Below, in pieces: positions 16,230-24,734 of a stretch of 37,969 nucleotides of DNA; position 1 is the first letter of the stretch; every line of letters starts with the position of its first letter. Below the pieces are notes generated by a model. The model saw only the letters and a program-made list of their open reading frames with translations. It made no database searches and was not told where the DNA came from. Made by a program: the position numbers and the translations under genes. This DNA comes from Clostridiales bacterium. Lineage in GTDB: Bacteria; Bacillota; Clostridia; Christensenellales; CAG-138. The stretch is taken from assembly GCA_004556165.1 (NCBI GenBank), contig SFIR01000015.1, positions 1 through 37,969 of the forward strand, given 5' to 3'.

Positions 16230-16853
16230 ATGAAAAAAAGTATTCGCATTCTCAGCATTGCTCTTGCAGCATTCATGCTTCTGAGCCTTGCCGCACTGAC
16301 TGCCTGCAAAAATGATCCGGACGATAATTCTCCGGCACCCTCCGCTAATCCTTCCGCCGATTCGGATAAAGACGCCAATTCCGATAAGGTGACCCCTGCC
16401 CCCACTGTAAATCCCGGCGCTGTTCAGATTGCCAATTGGGGCATTGATTCGTCTAAGACGCTTGTCACGATAGTTTACGGAGGAAACGAATATCCATTGA
16501 ATTCTTCCTATCTTTATAATGCAGGCGTATCTTCTGTCGGTAATGTTGCGACTTCTGCCGGCAAAAATGGTGGAAGATATGAAGGTACTTTTCTAAAATA
16601 TGCGCTTTCCGGTTCCGGTATAGACCTCGATGCTTTCAGCGCAAACTCCGTCACACTCTATTTTGCCGACGGGACATCCAAGGACATCACAGGCGAGCTT
16701 TCCGGATATGAGCTTCTGGCATGCCTTCTCTCTCCCAGCAAGGACTCCGTTGCCGTAGATCCTGCTAACGGCATCTATTTCGTCCTGGGCATAAAGAACG
16801 GCACCTCTGAAGTCTTGGCATACTCCAATGTTCTGAAGATAGAGATTCATTGA
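16230..16853 (+). CDS. Small secreted lipoprotein, unrecognised
   Basis: The 207-residue product has a signal peptide with lipobox LTAC (lipidated Cys near 26) and a Ser/Pro/Asp/Ala-rich spacer (about 30-60). It ends in one beta-rich domain (about 65-207) with repeated short strands and the phrases VTLYFADGTSKDITGE and YFVLGIKNGTSEV. No catalytic motif is visible. AAGGG lies 9 nt upstream of the ATG. It has its own promoter and a strong terminator 21 bases past the stop, so it is a single-gene unit. Confidence 0.75.
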   Translation: MKKSIRILSIALAAFMLLSLAALTACKNDPDDNSPAPSANPSADSDKDANSDKVTPAPTVNPGAVQIANWGIDSSKTLVTIVYGGNEYPLNSSYLYNAGVSSVGNVATSAGKNGGRYEGTFLKYALSGSGIDLDAFSANSVTLYFADGTSKDITGELSGYELLACLLSPSKDSVAVDPANGIYFVLGIKNGTSEVLAYSNVLKIEIH

Positions 16854-16873
16854 TAAATACAGTTGCTGAATAG

Positions 16874-16908
16874 AAGCGGTGCGGTTCAGAACCGCACCGC
16901 TTTCTGTT
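16874..16908 (+). terminator. Strong intrinsic terminator
   Basis: A perfect 13-bp stem (aagcggtgcggtt at 16874-16886, aaccgcaccgctt at 16890-16902) with a 3-base loop is followed by TTTCTGTT. Confidence 0.85.
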
Positions 16909-17170
16909 AAATTGGCTCATTGAAAAGTGGGCTTTTTTTGTTGTCGGGAACAGGCTGATTTCGGCAAGTTTTTTCTAAAGCAAGTTAAAGTGCGCATGCG
17001 GCCGGAGGCATGGGAGAAGGTCGGGTCAATGCCGTTGCCTATCGAAAGCCTATCTTCCGATGCATAAGTTCTCCTTTTCCCGAACACGAGAAAGAATGCG
17101 GGATTACTGAACGAACGGGCACAATCGGGATAGGCCGAAATAATATATTATCGCCTGTGGAATTTTATGA
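16909..17170. other. Intergenic stretch with no supported gene
   Basis: About 260 bases between the terminator and the rubrerythrin promoter hold no open frame with a ribosome binding site and no strong hairpin. A T7 run at 16934-16940 follows only weak pairing. I assign nothing here. Confidence 0.5.
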
Positions 17171-17206
17171 TTGACTGCCGCTCTATTTCGGGTATAATAA
17201 TCATAT
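17171..17206 (+). promoter_or_regulatory. Rubrerythrin promoter with PerR/Fur-like box
   Basis: TTGACT (17171-17176) and TATAAT (17193-17198) lie 16 bp apart. The stretch GTATAATAATCATAT (17192-17206) overlaps the -10. It matches 11 of the 14 defined positions of the PerR consensus TTATAATnATTATAA and would block RNA polymerase when bound. PerR control of rubrerythrin is common in clostridia. A CTTCAGC/GCTGAAG leader hairpin follows at 17209-17245. Confidence 0.6.
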
Positions 17207-17275
17207 ACCTTCAGCCGCTCAACGCATTGCTGAAAGCAGCTGAAGATAAATCTAATTTATCAGGAGGATATGAAT

Positions 17276-17920
17276 ATGGAAAAGTGGAGATGCACGGTAT
17301 GCGGTTATATTCATGAAGGACCTCTGCCTGCGGATTTCGTTTGCCCCAAGTGCCGTCAGGGTGCTGACAAGTTTACTAAGATGAAGAATCCTTACGAGGG
17401 AACAAAGACCGAAAAGAACCTTATGGAGGCCTTTGCCGGCGAATCAATGGCCCGCAACAAGTATACCTATTTTGCGTCCGTTGCAAAGAAGGCAGGATAC
17501 GAGCAGATAGCGGCAATCTTCCTTGAAACGGCGGAAAACGAGAAGGAACATGCAAAGCTCTGGTTTAAGGCTTTAGGCGGTCTCGGCACATGTGAGGAAA
17601 ACCTGCTCCATGCTGCCGAAGGCGAGAACTTCGAGTGGACCGACATGTACTACCGCATGGCGATCGAAGCCGATGAAGAAGGCTTTACGGATCTTGCTGA
17701 GAGGTTCCGCAAGGTCGCAGCTATCGAGAAATCGCATGAGGATCGCTATCGCAAGCTGCTTAATAATATTGAGACCAAGACCGTCTTTGAAAAGAGCGGC
17801 GTCACCATGTGGGAATGCCGCAACTGCGGCCATATCGTCATCGGTACTTCCGCTCCCGAGATCTGCCCGGTGTGCAATCATCCGCAGAGCTTTTTCGAGG
17901 TGCGCAAGGAGAATTACTGA
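17276..17920 (+). CDS. Rubrerythrin with rubredoxin domains at both ends
   Basis: It reduces hydrogen peroxide to water in the cytoplasm of anaerobes. The 214-residue protein has three parts: an N-terminal rubredoxin-like domain (CTVCGY...CPKC, residues 6-25), a four-helix ferritin-like di-iron domain (about 40-175; ligand motifs NLMEAFAGESMARNKY, ENEKEHAK, EADEEGF, EKSHEDRY), and a C-terminal rubredoxin domain (CRNCGH...CPVC, about 180-200). Most rubrerythrins have only one rubredoxin domain; this arrangement could feed electrons from both sides. AGGAGG at 17262-17267 is 8 nt from the ATG at 17276 and only 2 nt from the ATG at 17270, so 17276 is chosen. Confidence 0.92.
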   Translation: MEKWRCTVCGYIHEGPLPADFVCPKCRQGADKFTKMKNPYEGTKTEKNLMEAFAGESMARNKYTYFASVAKKAGYEQIAAIFLETAENEKEHAKLWFKALGGLGTCEENLLHAAEGENFEWTDMYYRMAIEADEEGFTDLAERFRKVAAIEKSHEDRYRKLLNNIETKTVFEKSGVTMWECRNCGHIVIGTSAPEICPVCNHPQSFFEVRKENY

Positions 17921-17937
17921 GTTATTCTTAAAATCAG

Positions 17938-17970
17938 AAATCCCGCAGGAAAGACCCCTGCGGGATTTTT
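17938..17970 (+). terminator. Intrinsic terminator of rubrerythrin
   Basis: Arms aaatcccgcagg (17938-17949) and cctgcgggattt (17957-17968) run into a T tract. Confidence 0.85.
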
Positions 17971-17982
17971 ATTCGGTATAGC

Positions 17983-18657
17983 TCACTGCTCATTATTCTC
18001 GGAGGGCTGTTCCTCCGGGCTTTTTTGTTTTTTCCTCTTAATGCCCTTGTTCCTCACGGCTGAGATAAGGGGAACCTTGCGGAGGAAAAACCAGAGAATC
18101 AGAAGAAGCTCGAGCACTGCGGCGACCACATAGACAAGGTACATATTCCTTGCATGTATCGAAAGATGGAGCGCAAGGGCAATCCCCCATACAATGCCGC
18201 TCTGCATTATGAATTGAATTGCCTTAGGATGCCATAGCGCGCTCAATACGGTGCCGACTATGAAGCTCACGGGAATTGCGTAAATAAATGAAAGCCATGA
18301 CCATTTGAAATCAGGCAGGAAGACCTTCATTGCAAAAAAAACGACAACTGCGACAAGCCAGACGAGCAGAATAGAGATCATAGTGATGAGCCCTTTATGC
18401 ATCTTTGGCGCAGTCCTGCGGCTTTTGCGATGCTTCTCGGCCAAAAGGTCATTTACGGTTACTCCGAACAGATCCGCAAGCACAACAAGCACGCAAATAT
18501 CAGGCAAACCCTCTGCTCTCTCCCATTTGGAGACTGATTTATCCGAATAGTGGATTTTTTCGGCTAACTCCGCCTGAGTGAGGTGACATTCCTTTCGGTA
18601 ATAGGCAATATTGGCAGCGATGAGCTGCTTGACTTTTTCATCATCGCGAACGGTCAT
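17983..18657 (-). CDS. Xre-family HTH regulator with C-terminal membrane domain
   Basis: The N-terminal Xre domain (about residues 8-65) has the motif TQAELAEKIHYSDKSVSKWERAEGLPD, typical of the Cro/CI helix-turn-helix. After a basic linker (EKHRKSRRTAPK) come about four hydrophobic helices (about 88-200) and a charged tail, giving a DNA-binding protein held in the membrane. The frame extends upstream to 18711, but the ATG at 18657 fits the family N-terminus and begins exactly where transcription from TTGCAA-17-TATAAT (18664-18692) should start. The mRNA would then be leaderless. The protein converges on rubrerythrin and diverges from the PAP2-like gene, which is a plausible target; the signal it senses is unknown. 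Confidence 0.85.
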   Translation of the reverse strand: MTVRDDEKVKQLIAANIAYYRKECHLTQAELAEKIHYSDKSVSKWERAEGLPDICVLVVLADLFGVTVNDLLAEKHRKSRRTAPKMHKGLITMISILLVWLVAVVVFFAMKVFLPDFKWSWLSFIYAIPVSFIVGTVLSALWHPKAIQFIMQSGIVWGIALALHLSIHARNMYLVYVVAAVLELLLILWFFLRKVPLISAVRNKGIKRKKQKSPEEQPSENNEQ

Positions 18658-18663
18658 ATTCGG

Positions 18664-18692
18664 ATTATACACGAATAAGAATGATTTTGCAA
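18664..18692 (-). promoter_or_regulatory. Leaderless promoter of the Xre regulator
   Basis: On the minus strand TTGCAA (18687-18692), a 17-bp spacer and TATAAT (18664-18669) are followed by 6 nt and then ATG. No Shine-Dalgarno precedes that ATG. Confidence 0.65.
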
Positions 18693-18934
18693 TAGTTGAA
18701 GGCAAAAACATGCGCTGCTCATTTTTTCCTGCAATTTATTGATAAAATTGCGACTCTACCGTGAGTGGAGAAGGGTTTTTAAGCCTCTACTGAGCAAAAT
18801 TGTCCCAATAGAGAGATGAAAAATCATAATAGGGTGCAATTTTTCTCGTGCTGTGGTAAAAGATAAGCATGACGGACGGATGATGCCGGCGAATCCGAAG
18901 CCGCACAAAAGCATGACGAAAGGAGAAACCTAAA

Positions 18935-19555
18935 ATGGAAAGAATGACCGCGAACAAAATTCGCATGTCATACAGCACCGCTAAACGAATTAGGACGATC
19001 ACAGCTCCTCATTTCATGGCATTCGTCTTGACAACTATCCTATATATCGGTATGGGCAGGGAGGCATTCATAACTCCCGTACACTATCTCGATTCCCTAT
19101 TTACTCTCTGCCTGCTTCCGCTGCTCGGATATGTGATATGCAGAGCAGTACCCTCGCTGAAAAGCAAGGGCAGACACCTCGAACGGGTGCTTGCGATAGC
19201 ATTCTCTTTGCTCGGTTATCTGCTCGGAGTTGCATTTGCTCTGATCGGCGGAGGTACGAAAACCGAACTCACACTTTATTTCACCTACTTGATTTCCGGT
19301 CTGCTTACGGCAATATGCTCGTTTGTTTTCAAATTCAAGGCAAGCGGCCATGCCTGCGGTGTTTCCGGGCCTGCGGCAATGCTTAGCATGTACATGGGGC
19401 CCGTATACGCGCTCAGCTTTGCAGTTTTAGTCCCCGTGTACATCTCCAGCCTGAAGCTCGAGCGCCATACCCTGAGCCAGCTCATAGCAGGCACAATAAT
19501 TCCCGTTATCGCACTTATCGCGGCATCCTTTATTTCAGGCGCGATAGTCGGATAA
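18935..19555 (+). CDS. PAP2-like membrane phosphatase family protein
   Basis: The 206-residue protein has about six transmembrane segments. It carries two motifs of the divergent clostridial/archaeal PAP2 branch: ASGHACGVSGP (about residues 134-144), corresponding to the PSGH box, and LERHTLSQLIAG (about 175-186), holding the second active-site His. PAP2 enzymes remove phosphate from lipid phosphates such as phosphatidate or prenyl pyrophosphate at the membrane. AAGGAG lies 9 nt before the ATG. It is divergent from the Xre membrane regulator and closed by the terminator at 19584-19616. Specificity cannot be told, and the fit is motif-level only. Confidence 0.6.
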   Translation: MERMTANKIRMSYSTAKRIRTITAPHFMAFVLTTILYIGMGREAFITPVHYLDSLFTLCLLPLLGYVICRAVPSLKSKGRHLERVLAIAFSLLGYLLGVAFALIGGGTKTELTLYFTYLISGLLTAICSFVFKFKASGHACGVSGPAAMLSMYMGPVYALSFAVLVPVYISSLKLERHTLSQLIAGTIIPVIALIAASFISGAIVG

Positions 19556-19583
19556 AATAACGCAGCAAAAGATCTCTTTATGT

Positions 19584-19616
19584 GAAGCTCCCCGAAAGGG
19601 GGGCTTCCCCCTTTTT
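19584..19616 (+). terminator. Terminator with two alternative stems
   Basis: Stem one pairs gaagctcccc (19584-19593) with ggggggcttc (19598-19607) around GAAA. Stem two pairs aaaggggg (19595-19602) with cccccttt (19607-19614) and runs into TTTTTC. Either ends the PAP2-like transcript. Confidence 0.7.
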
Positions 19617-19691
19617 CTCTCCGAATTTGTTTCCAATACGAAAAAAACGAAAATATAGTTGAAAAGTTAACAAAAAAGTCCAAATGCTCGA

Positions 19692-19720
19692 TTGCTCTAT
19701 TGATTATTTTAGTTTATAAT
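19692..19720 (+). promoter_or_regulatory. Promoter of the LytM-murA unit, possibly leaderless
   Basis: TTGCTC (19692-19697), a 17-bp spacer and TATAAT (19715-19720) are followed by 6 nt and then ATG at 19727. This is the same geometry as the Xre promoter, and again no Shine-Dalgarno is seen. Confidence 0.6.
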
Positions 19721-19726
19721 GTAAGC

Positions 19727-20908
19727 ATGGAAAGAAACTGTGAAAAAGCAGCAGCCAAAAGGGATGGAGTCACATCGGGCCTGATACCGGGCTTGTTTGC
19801 GTTGTCCGTTTGCGTACTCGTAATAATGATGCTGACGAATGTGTTCAGTACCGGTGAAGAGCGCTATTCAAGGCTTGACGCGACACCTGCGCCGACTTAC
19901 GTTCCTACCGCAGTTCCGACCGATAGGCCGACGCCGGAGGAGATCACCGCGGTTCCTGTGACGCCGACGCCTGAGCCAACACTCGAAGCATATGTTAAGA
20001 CCGATATAATAGTTGACGGAAACTATGTTTGTACGCTTGCGAGCAGGCAGGCTGCGGAGCTCCTTCTGACAGGAATAATCGAGTACTATGCAGAGCTCTG
20101 CGGCGCGGACCCAATGATGACAAGTATATCTAATGAAATCACCCTTGAAGATGCAGCGGCAGATACTCCTCGGAACGATGTGATGAGCTATGATGATGCT
20201 TTCAACATGCTGACGGCAAGCGATACCGTTCTTTGCGTCATATGTTCCCGAGTCTCGTATCAGACGGAAAGTATTGAGCATGAGCAGCAGGTATTCTCCA
20301 GCGATGATTTCTATACCGGCACGCGATTTGTGAAAACCTACGGAAGTGACGGAAAGAACGCGCGCTGTACTGAATACATTTATATTAACGGAGAGCTGGC
20401 ATCTTCTGTGGAAAGGACTTTCTCCGAGCTTTGTTCGGTTACGGATGAGGTGATATTGATAGGTACGCATCCCCTTCCCGAAACGCCGACCAATCGCGGT
20501 GATTTCGGGCTCGAAATATGCCCCGAGTATCCGTACCGGATACGAGAACCGATAATATCGGACGGCATGGCGCCCATCTCGAAGTATTACGGGTTCTATG
20601 ACGGGGTGCTGTTCCCGGGCGTCAACTTCCGCTGCGGCGAAGGTGAAGCATGCTATGCCGCGCTCAGCGGCCGCGTAATAGCTATCCTGAATCGCGGAGC
20701 ATATGGACTGATGATAGATATAGAGCATGACGGCGGTGCAGTGACGAGGTATGCAGGGCTTGCGAGCGTCTGCGTCAGCATCGGAGATACGGTCGAGACC
20801 CGTGATATGATCGGTACGGTCGGAGCAAGCGACCTGCATTTCGAATTCATTCTGGAAGGAAGGCCGCTGAATCCGAGAGTGTACCTATATATGCTGCTTT
20901 CGAGATGA
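19727..20908 (+). CDS. Degenerate LytM/M23 domain protein (SpoIIQ-like layout)
   Basis: The 393-residue protein has a short cytoplasmic N-terminus, one transmembrane helix (about 20-42), a Pro/Thr-rich spacer (about 52-92), a middle region of about 190 residues, and a C-terminal LytM fold. The zinc site is largely lost. The HxGxD motif reads F296-P-G-V-N300, the HxH motif reads D369-L-H371, and the usual Tyr-x-His-Leu reads YAGL. It is therefore probably a binding or scaffold domain, not an endopeptidase. Position (76 nt before murA) and layout recall SpoIIQ, which is also degenerate in Bacillus subtilis, but that assignment is inference. ATG 19727 is chosen because the -10 box overlaps the upstream TTG alternative at 19700. 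Confidence 0.7.
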   Translation: MERNCEKAAAKRDGVTSGLIPGLFALSVCVLVIMMLTNVFSTGEERYSRLDATPAPTYVPTAVPTDRPTPEEITAVPVTPTPEPTLEAYVKTDIIVDGNYVCTLASRQAAELLLTGIIEYYAELCGADPMMTSISNEITLEDAAADTPRNDVMSYDDAFNMLTASDTVLCVICSRVSYQTESIEHEQQVFSSDDFYTGTRFVKTYGSDGKNARCTEYIYINGELASSVERTFSELCSVTDEVILIGTHPLPETPTNRGDFGLEICPEYPYRIREPIISDGMAPISKYYGFYDGVLFPGVNFRCGEGEACYAALSGRVIAILNRGAYGLMIDIEHDGGAVTRYAGLASVCVSIGDTVETRDMIGTVGASDLHFEFILEGRPLNPRVYLYMLLSR

Positions 20909-20983
20909 TTGAAAGCAGAGGCGGACTTCAGCTCCGCAATAATCCGATAATCCCTTATTTTCGTTGAAAGGACGGAATAGTTT

Positions 20984-22264
20984 ATGCCCGATAACGATTA
21001 TTTTGAAATACAGGGAGGTGTCCCACTCAGGGGCAGCGTTACTATAAGCGGATCAAAGAATGCCGCTCTCCCGATACTCTGCGCATGCGTGCTCGCTGAG
21101 GACAAATGCCGAATTGATAATCTCCCCTATATAGAAGACATTCAGAGGATATTGGAAATACTATCTCAGCTCGGCGCAGGGATAACCGATCTCGGCGGCG
21201 GTTCTATTGAGATAGATCCGACCACGATTGACAGGTATGTCGTGACAGCCGAGATGGCAAGCAGGCTCAGAGCATCCTATTATATGCTCGGCGCACTGCT
21301 CGGCCGCTACGGTACTGCGGAAATCAACCAGCCCGGAGGCTGCGCGATAGGTCAGCGCCCGATGGACTTCCATATCAAGGGCATGCGAGCGCTCGGTGCG
21401 GAAGTCGTTGAACGCGGCGCACTCATCTCCGCAAAGGCGGATAGGCTCATCGGTGCGGATATCTATTTCGATATTGCAAGCGTCGGTGCAACGATAAATA
21501 TCATGTTCGCCGCCTGCCGTGCCGAAGGCAGGACGGTTATAAATAATGCCGCAAGGGAGCCCCATGTCGTTGACGTGGCAAATTTCCTGAACACTATGGG
21601 GGCGAATATCCGCGGCGCAGGCACGGACATAATCCGTATTCAGGGCAGGGAGCACCTGCACGGCTGCAATTATGCTGTCATTCCCGACCAGATCGAAGCG
21701 GGCACCTATATGATTGCGGCTGCGGCGACCAGGGGCGACGTCATACTCAATAACGTCATCCCGACCCACCTTGAATCACTTTCGGCAAAGCTCATCGAAT
21801 GCGGAGTTGAGGTCATAACGGGCGATAACGGCAATGATTTCTATATGGAGGTCAGAACCGATAAGCGTCCCGAGGGCGTTACAATCAAGACCATGCCGTA
21901 CCCCGGTTTCCCGACCGATCTGCAGCAGCCCATGACCAGCATGCTTACAACTGCCAACGGCACAAGCGTTATCACCGAAAACCTCTTTGAAAGCAGATTC
22001 AATCATGTTGCCGAGCTGAACCGCATGGGTGCTGATATCAATATCTACGGAAGAAATGCCAATATCAACGGTGTGGAGAAGATCTATGGTACCGATGTGA
22101 AGACTACTGACCTTAGGGCCGGTGCGGCCATGATAATAGCGGCACTCATGGCGGAGGGTACGACAAGGATACATAACCTCCACTACATCGACAGAGGCTA
22201 TGAACGCATTGAGGAAAAGCTCCGTGCGCTCGGTGCAAACATAAAAAGAGTATCCGAAGAATAA
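20984..22264 (+). CDS. murA: UDP-N-acetylglucosamine 1-carboxyvinyltransferase
   Basis: MurA transfers enolpyruvate from PEP to UDP-GlcNAc, the first committed step of peptidoglycan synthesis, in the cytoplasm. The 426-residue length is normal. Visible signatures are SGSKNAALPILCA (near 20-32), where Lys-Asn binds substrate, and the catalytic loop NQPGGCAIGQRPMDFH with the catalytic Cys at about 120, the residue fosfomycin alkylates. Because that Cys is present, intrinsic fosfomycin resistance by Asp substitution is not expected. AAAGGACGG precedes the ATG. It lies in a cell-wall unit between the LytM protein and uppP (27 nt gap). Confidence 0.97.
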   Translation: MPDNDYFEIQGGVPLRGSVTISGSKNAALPILCACVLAEDKCRIDNLPYIEDIQRILEILSQLGAGITDLGGGSIEIDPTTIDRYVVTAEMASRLRASYYMLGALLGRYGTAEINQPGGCAIGQRPMDFHIKGMRALGAEVVERGALISAKADRLIGADIYFDIASVGATINIMFAACRAEGRTVINNAAREPHVVDVANFLNTMGANIRGAGTDIIRIQGREHLHGCNYAVIPDQIEAGTYMIAAAATRGDVILNNVIPTHLESLSAKLIECGVEVITGDNGNDFYMEVRTDKRPEGVTIKTMPYPGFPTDLQQPMTSMLTTANGTSVITENLFESRFNHVAELNRMGADINIYGRNANINGVEKIYGTDVKTTDLRAGAAMIIAALMAEGTTRIHNLHYIDRGYERIEEKLRALGANIKRVSEE

Positions 22265-22291
22265 ATTCCTAAAGCAGCAAAGGAGAATTGC

Positions 22292-23095
22292 ATGAGTATT
22301 TTTGAAGCAATAATTCTCGGAATCGTACAGGGACTTTGCGAGTTCCTTCCCGTTTCGAGCAGCGGCCATCTGCTTATACTGCAGGATCTGTTCAATATCA
22401 CCGCCGGCGGAAGGTTCTTTACCGTTATGCTTCATTTGGGCACGCTGATTGCGGTGCTTATCGTGTACAGAAGGCGCGTTATTGAAATGATCTGTCACCC
22501 CGTTAAGCAGAAAAAATACTGGCTTTGGCTAATTGCCGCAACAGCGGTTACGGTAGTTATTCAGCTCATCTTCGGAGATCTCTTCGAAAGCCTTGAAAAG
22601 GTGCAGTACATCGGATATTTCTTCCTGTTTACCGCTCTGATGCTGACCGCATGCGATATTTGGAGAAAAAATCGCAAAGCGGATTTGACCGTTCCGAAAA
22701 TGAAATGGTATCAGGCATTATTCGTGGGCTTCATGCAGGGCATTGCGATACTTCCCGGCGTATCCCGTTCCGGCGCGACCATCACCGGCGCAACCTTCTG
22801 CAATATGAAAAAGGAGGATGCCGCCGAATTCAGCTTCCTGCTTTCGATACCTGCCATACTCGGCGGTGCCGTGTTGGAGATTCCCGATGCCGTTCGTGAA
22901 GGGGTGGTGGGCGGCATACTTCCCGTTATCGTTGGAGTCATCGTTGCAGGCATCTCAGGCTATTTTGCGGTACGTTTTATGATAAAGCTTATCACAAAGC
23001 ATTCCTTCCGCGGCTTTGCGGTCTACACCGCAGTTCTCGGGCTGTTTATAATCATTGACTGGAATTTTGTGCATCTGCTCTTCAACCGCGGATAA
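22292..23095 (+). CDS. uppP: Undecaprenyl-diphosphatase
   Basis: UppP (BacA) dephosphorylates undecaprenyl pyrophosphate to regenerate the lipid carrier for peptidoglycan and wall polymers. The 267-residue integral membrane protein shows both family motifs: GIVQGLCEFLPVSSSGHL (about 10-27) and GFMQGIAILPGVSRSGATI (about 146-164). About eight hydrophobic segments are present. The start is supported by AAAGGAG 8 nt upstream. It is the last gene of the unit and is followed by a strong terminator. Confidence 0.96.
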   Translation: MSIFEAIILGIVQGLCEFLPVSSSGHLLILQDLFNITAGGRFFTVMLHLGTLIAVLIVYRRRVIEMICHPVKQKKYWLWLIAATAVTVVIQLIFGDLFESLEKVQYIGYFFLFTALMLTACDIWRKNRKADLTVPKMKWYQALFVGFMQGIAILPGVSRSGATITGATFCNMKKEDAAEFSFLLSIPAILGGAVLEIPDAVREGVVGGILPVIVGVIVAGISGYFAVRFMIKLITKHSFRGFAVYTAVLGLFIIIDWNFVHLLFNRG

Positions 23096-23115
23096 GCAGC
23101 TAATAAATCAAATAC

Positions 23116-23160
23116 GGGGCTGCTGCAAAAGCGTGCACCGCTTAGGCAGCAGTCCCTTTT
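23116..23160 (+). terminator. Intrinsic terminator after uppP
   Basis: Arms gggctgctgc (23117-23126) and gcagcagtccc (23146-23156) enclose a 19-base loop with its own inner pairing, then TTTTAT. Confidence 0.8.
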
Positions 23161-23205
23161 ATGCGCGGTTTTCTCGGCAAAAGAAGGATACTGTGCGGAA
23201 TAGTA

Positions 23206-23234
23206 TTGTAAATTTTGCGTTCCTGCTGTATAAT
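23206..23234 (+). promoter_or_regulatory. Promoter of the peptidase pair
   Basis: TTGTAA (23206-23211) and TATAAT (23229-23234) lie 17 bp apart, 59 nt before the dipeptidase ATG. Confidence 0.7.
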
Positions 23235-23293
23235 GATGATTGAAAACTATGTTCGCCCTGGCTGTATTGTTTCGGCGGAAGGAAAGGTACATT

Positions 23294-24664
23294 ATGAATA
23301 ATGCTATTGACAACTATATAATGGCTCATAAGGATGAGCTGATCGAATCCGTGCGCGAGAGCGTTCGTTTTCCGAGCGTCGAAGCTGCTCCGGCAGGCGA
23401 GGGTGCGCCCTTCGGTGCTGCCGTCCGCGATGCGCTTGAGCATGCATTGAAGCTCGGCGAAAGCTTCGGCTTCAAAACTACCAACCTTGACGGATATGCC
23501 GGCTGCATCGACTTCGGAGAGGGAGATGAAATGCTCGGCGTCATCGGGCATCTCGATGTCGTTCCCGAGGGCGAAGGCTGGATACATCCCCCATATGCCG
23601 CAGAGATTGCCGACGGCAAAATCTTCGGCCGCGGCACCATGGATGATAAAGGCCCTGCTATCGCTTCCATCTATGCGCTTGCAGCAGTTAAAGCTGCCGG
23701 CATTCCCCTTCGCCGCAGAGTACGCATAATCCTCGGCACCAATGAGGAGACCGGTTGGGGCTGCATGAACCATTATCGTGAGGTCGCCGAGATTCCCACT
23801 CTCAGCTTCTCCCCCGACGCGGACTACCCCGTTGTCAATTCCGAAAAGGGCATCTGCCATATAACCGTTAAGTGTGCGGCAAAGACGAATGTACGCATTA
23901 ACGGCGGAACTCGCGCCAACGTCGTCTGCGGCAAAGCGAAGGTCTTCGTACCTGTTGATATCATCGAGGTTGAGAATAAACTCAGTCCCATCCTCGCAAA
24001 GGATTTCGAGGTCGCTCTGACCGCAGTTCCCGGCGGTACCGATATTCTCATCACCGGTCTTGATGCTCACGGCTCCATGCCCGAAATGGGTAAGAATGCA
24101 ATGCAGGCAGCATTTGCACTCCTAAACACCCTCCCCCTTGAAGGCGAGGATAGGAAGGTTATTGAGCTGCTTCATAACACTTTCAAATATGATATGCACG
24201 GTGAAAGCCTCGGCATTGACTGCGAGGATGCGAGCGGTCGCCTCAGCATGAACCCCGGCGTCATCTCCTGGGATGATGAGGGCTTCGAGATTTCCGTTGA
24301 CTTCCGCTGCCCCATCAGCCTCGATATGGGTAAGGTGCGTGATGCGCTTATGACCGCGCTCAAGGACTATGCTCCCGTCATTACCCATGAAAAAATTCAG
24401 GATGGTCACTACATTCCTGCCGACAGCGAGCTTGTAAGCAAGCTCCTTGACGTATATGCCCAGCGCACCGGCAAGCGTGAAGAACCCCTTGCCATCGGCG
24501 GCGGTACCTATGCCCGTGCCTTCCCGAACGCAGTTGCATTCGGCTGCGAACAGCCCGGGATCTCCGGCCCCGTTCATATGCCCAATGAATTCATCGGCAT
24601 TGACGAGCTCATTTTCAATGCACTTATGATTGCCGATGCCATCGTTGCACTGGCAGCGAAATAA
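23294..24664 (+). CDS. M20-family dipeptidase (PepV/Sapep type)
   Basis: This is a cytoplasmic metallopeptidase that cleaves dipeptides and some tripeptides taken up from outside. In the 456-residue protein the metal ligands are readable: GHLDVVPEGEGW (His86, Asp88), GRGTMDDKGP (Asp117), NEETGWG (catalytic Glu151, Glu152) and SFSPDADYPV (Asp). The C-terminal HMPNE supplies the last His. The long lid domain between them is characteristic of PepV. The frame stays open upstream to 23240, but AAGGAAAGG 6-8 nt before ATG 23294 and the family N-terminus (a short helix, then MAHKDELIESVRE) decide the start. pepF follows after 70 nt with no terminator, so the two probably form a peptide-utilisation operon. 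Confidence 0.93.
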   Translation: MNNAIDNYIMAHKDELIESVRESVRFPSVEAAPAGEGAPFGAAVRDALEHALKLGESFGFKTTNLDGYAGCIDFGEGDEMLGVIGHLDVVPEGEGWIHPPYAAEIADGKIFGRGTMDDKGPAIASIYALAAVKAAGIPLRRRVRIILGTNEETGWGCMNHYREVAEIPTLSFSPDADYPVVNSEKGICHITVKCAAKTNVRINGGTRANVVCGKAKVFVPVDIIEVENKLSPILAKDFEVALTAVPGGTDILITGLDAHGSMPEMGKNAMQAAFALLNTLPLEGEDRKVIELLHNTFKYDMHGESLGIDCEDASGRLSMNPGVISWDDEGFEISVDFRCPISLDMGKVRDALMTALKDYAPVITHEKIQDGHYIPADSELVSKLLDVYAQRTGKREEPLAIGGGTYARAFPNAVAFGCEQPGISGPVHMPNEFIGIDELIFNALMIADAIVALAAK

Positions 24665-24734
24665 GATAATCCTCGGGCGGAGCTGCGTGCTTCGCCTGAT
24701 TTGCATATTTAATCTAATTTAAGGAGTAAGAAAT

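Noticed and set aside
16909..17170. Possible small RNA gene
   Set aside because: No promoter plus terminator pair encloses a structured stretch; only weak pairing next to a T run was seen.
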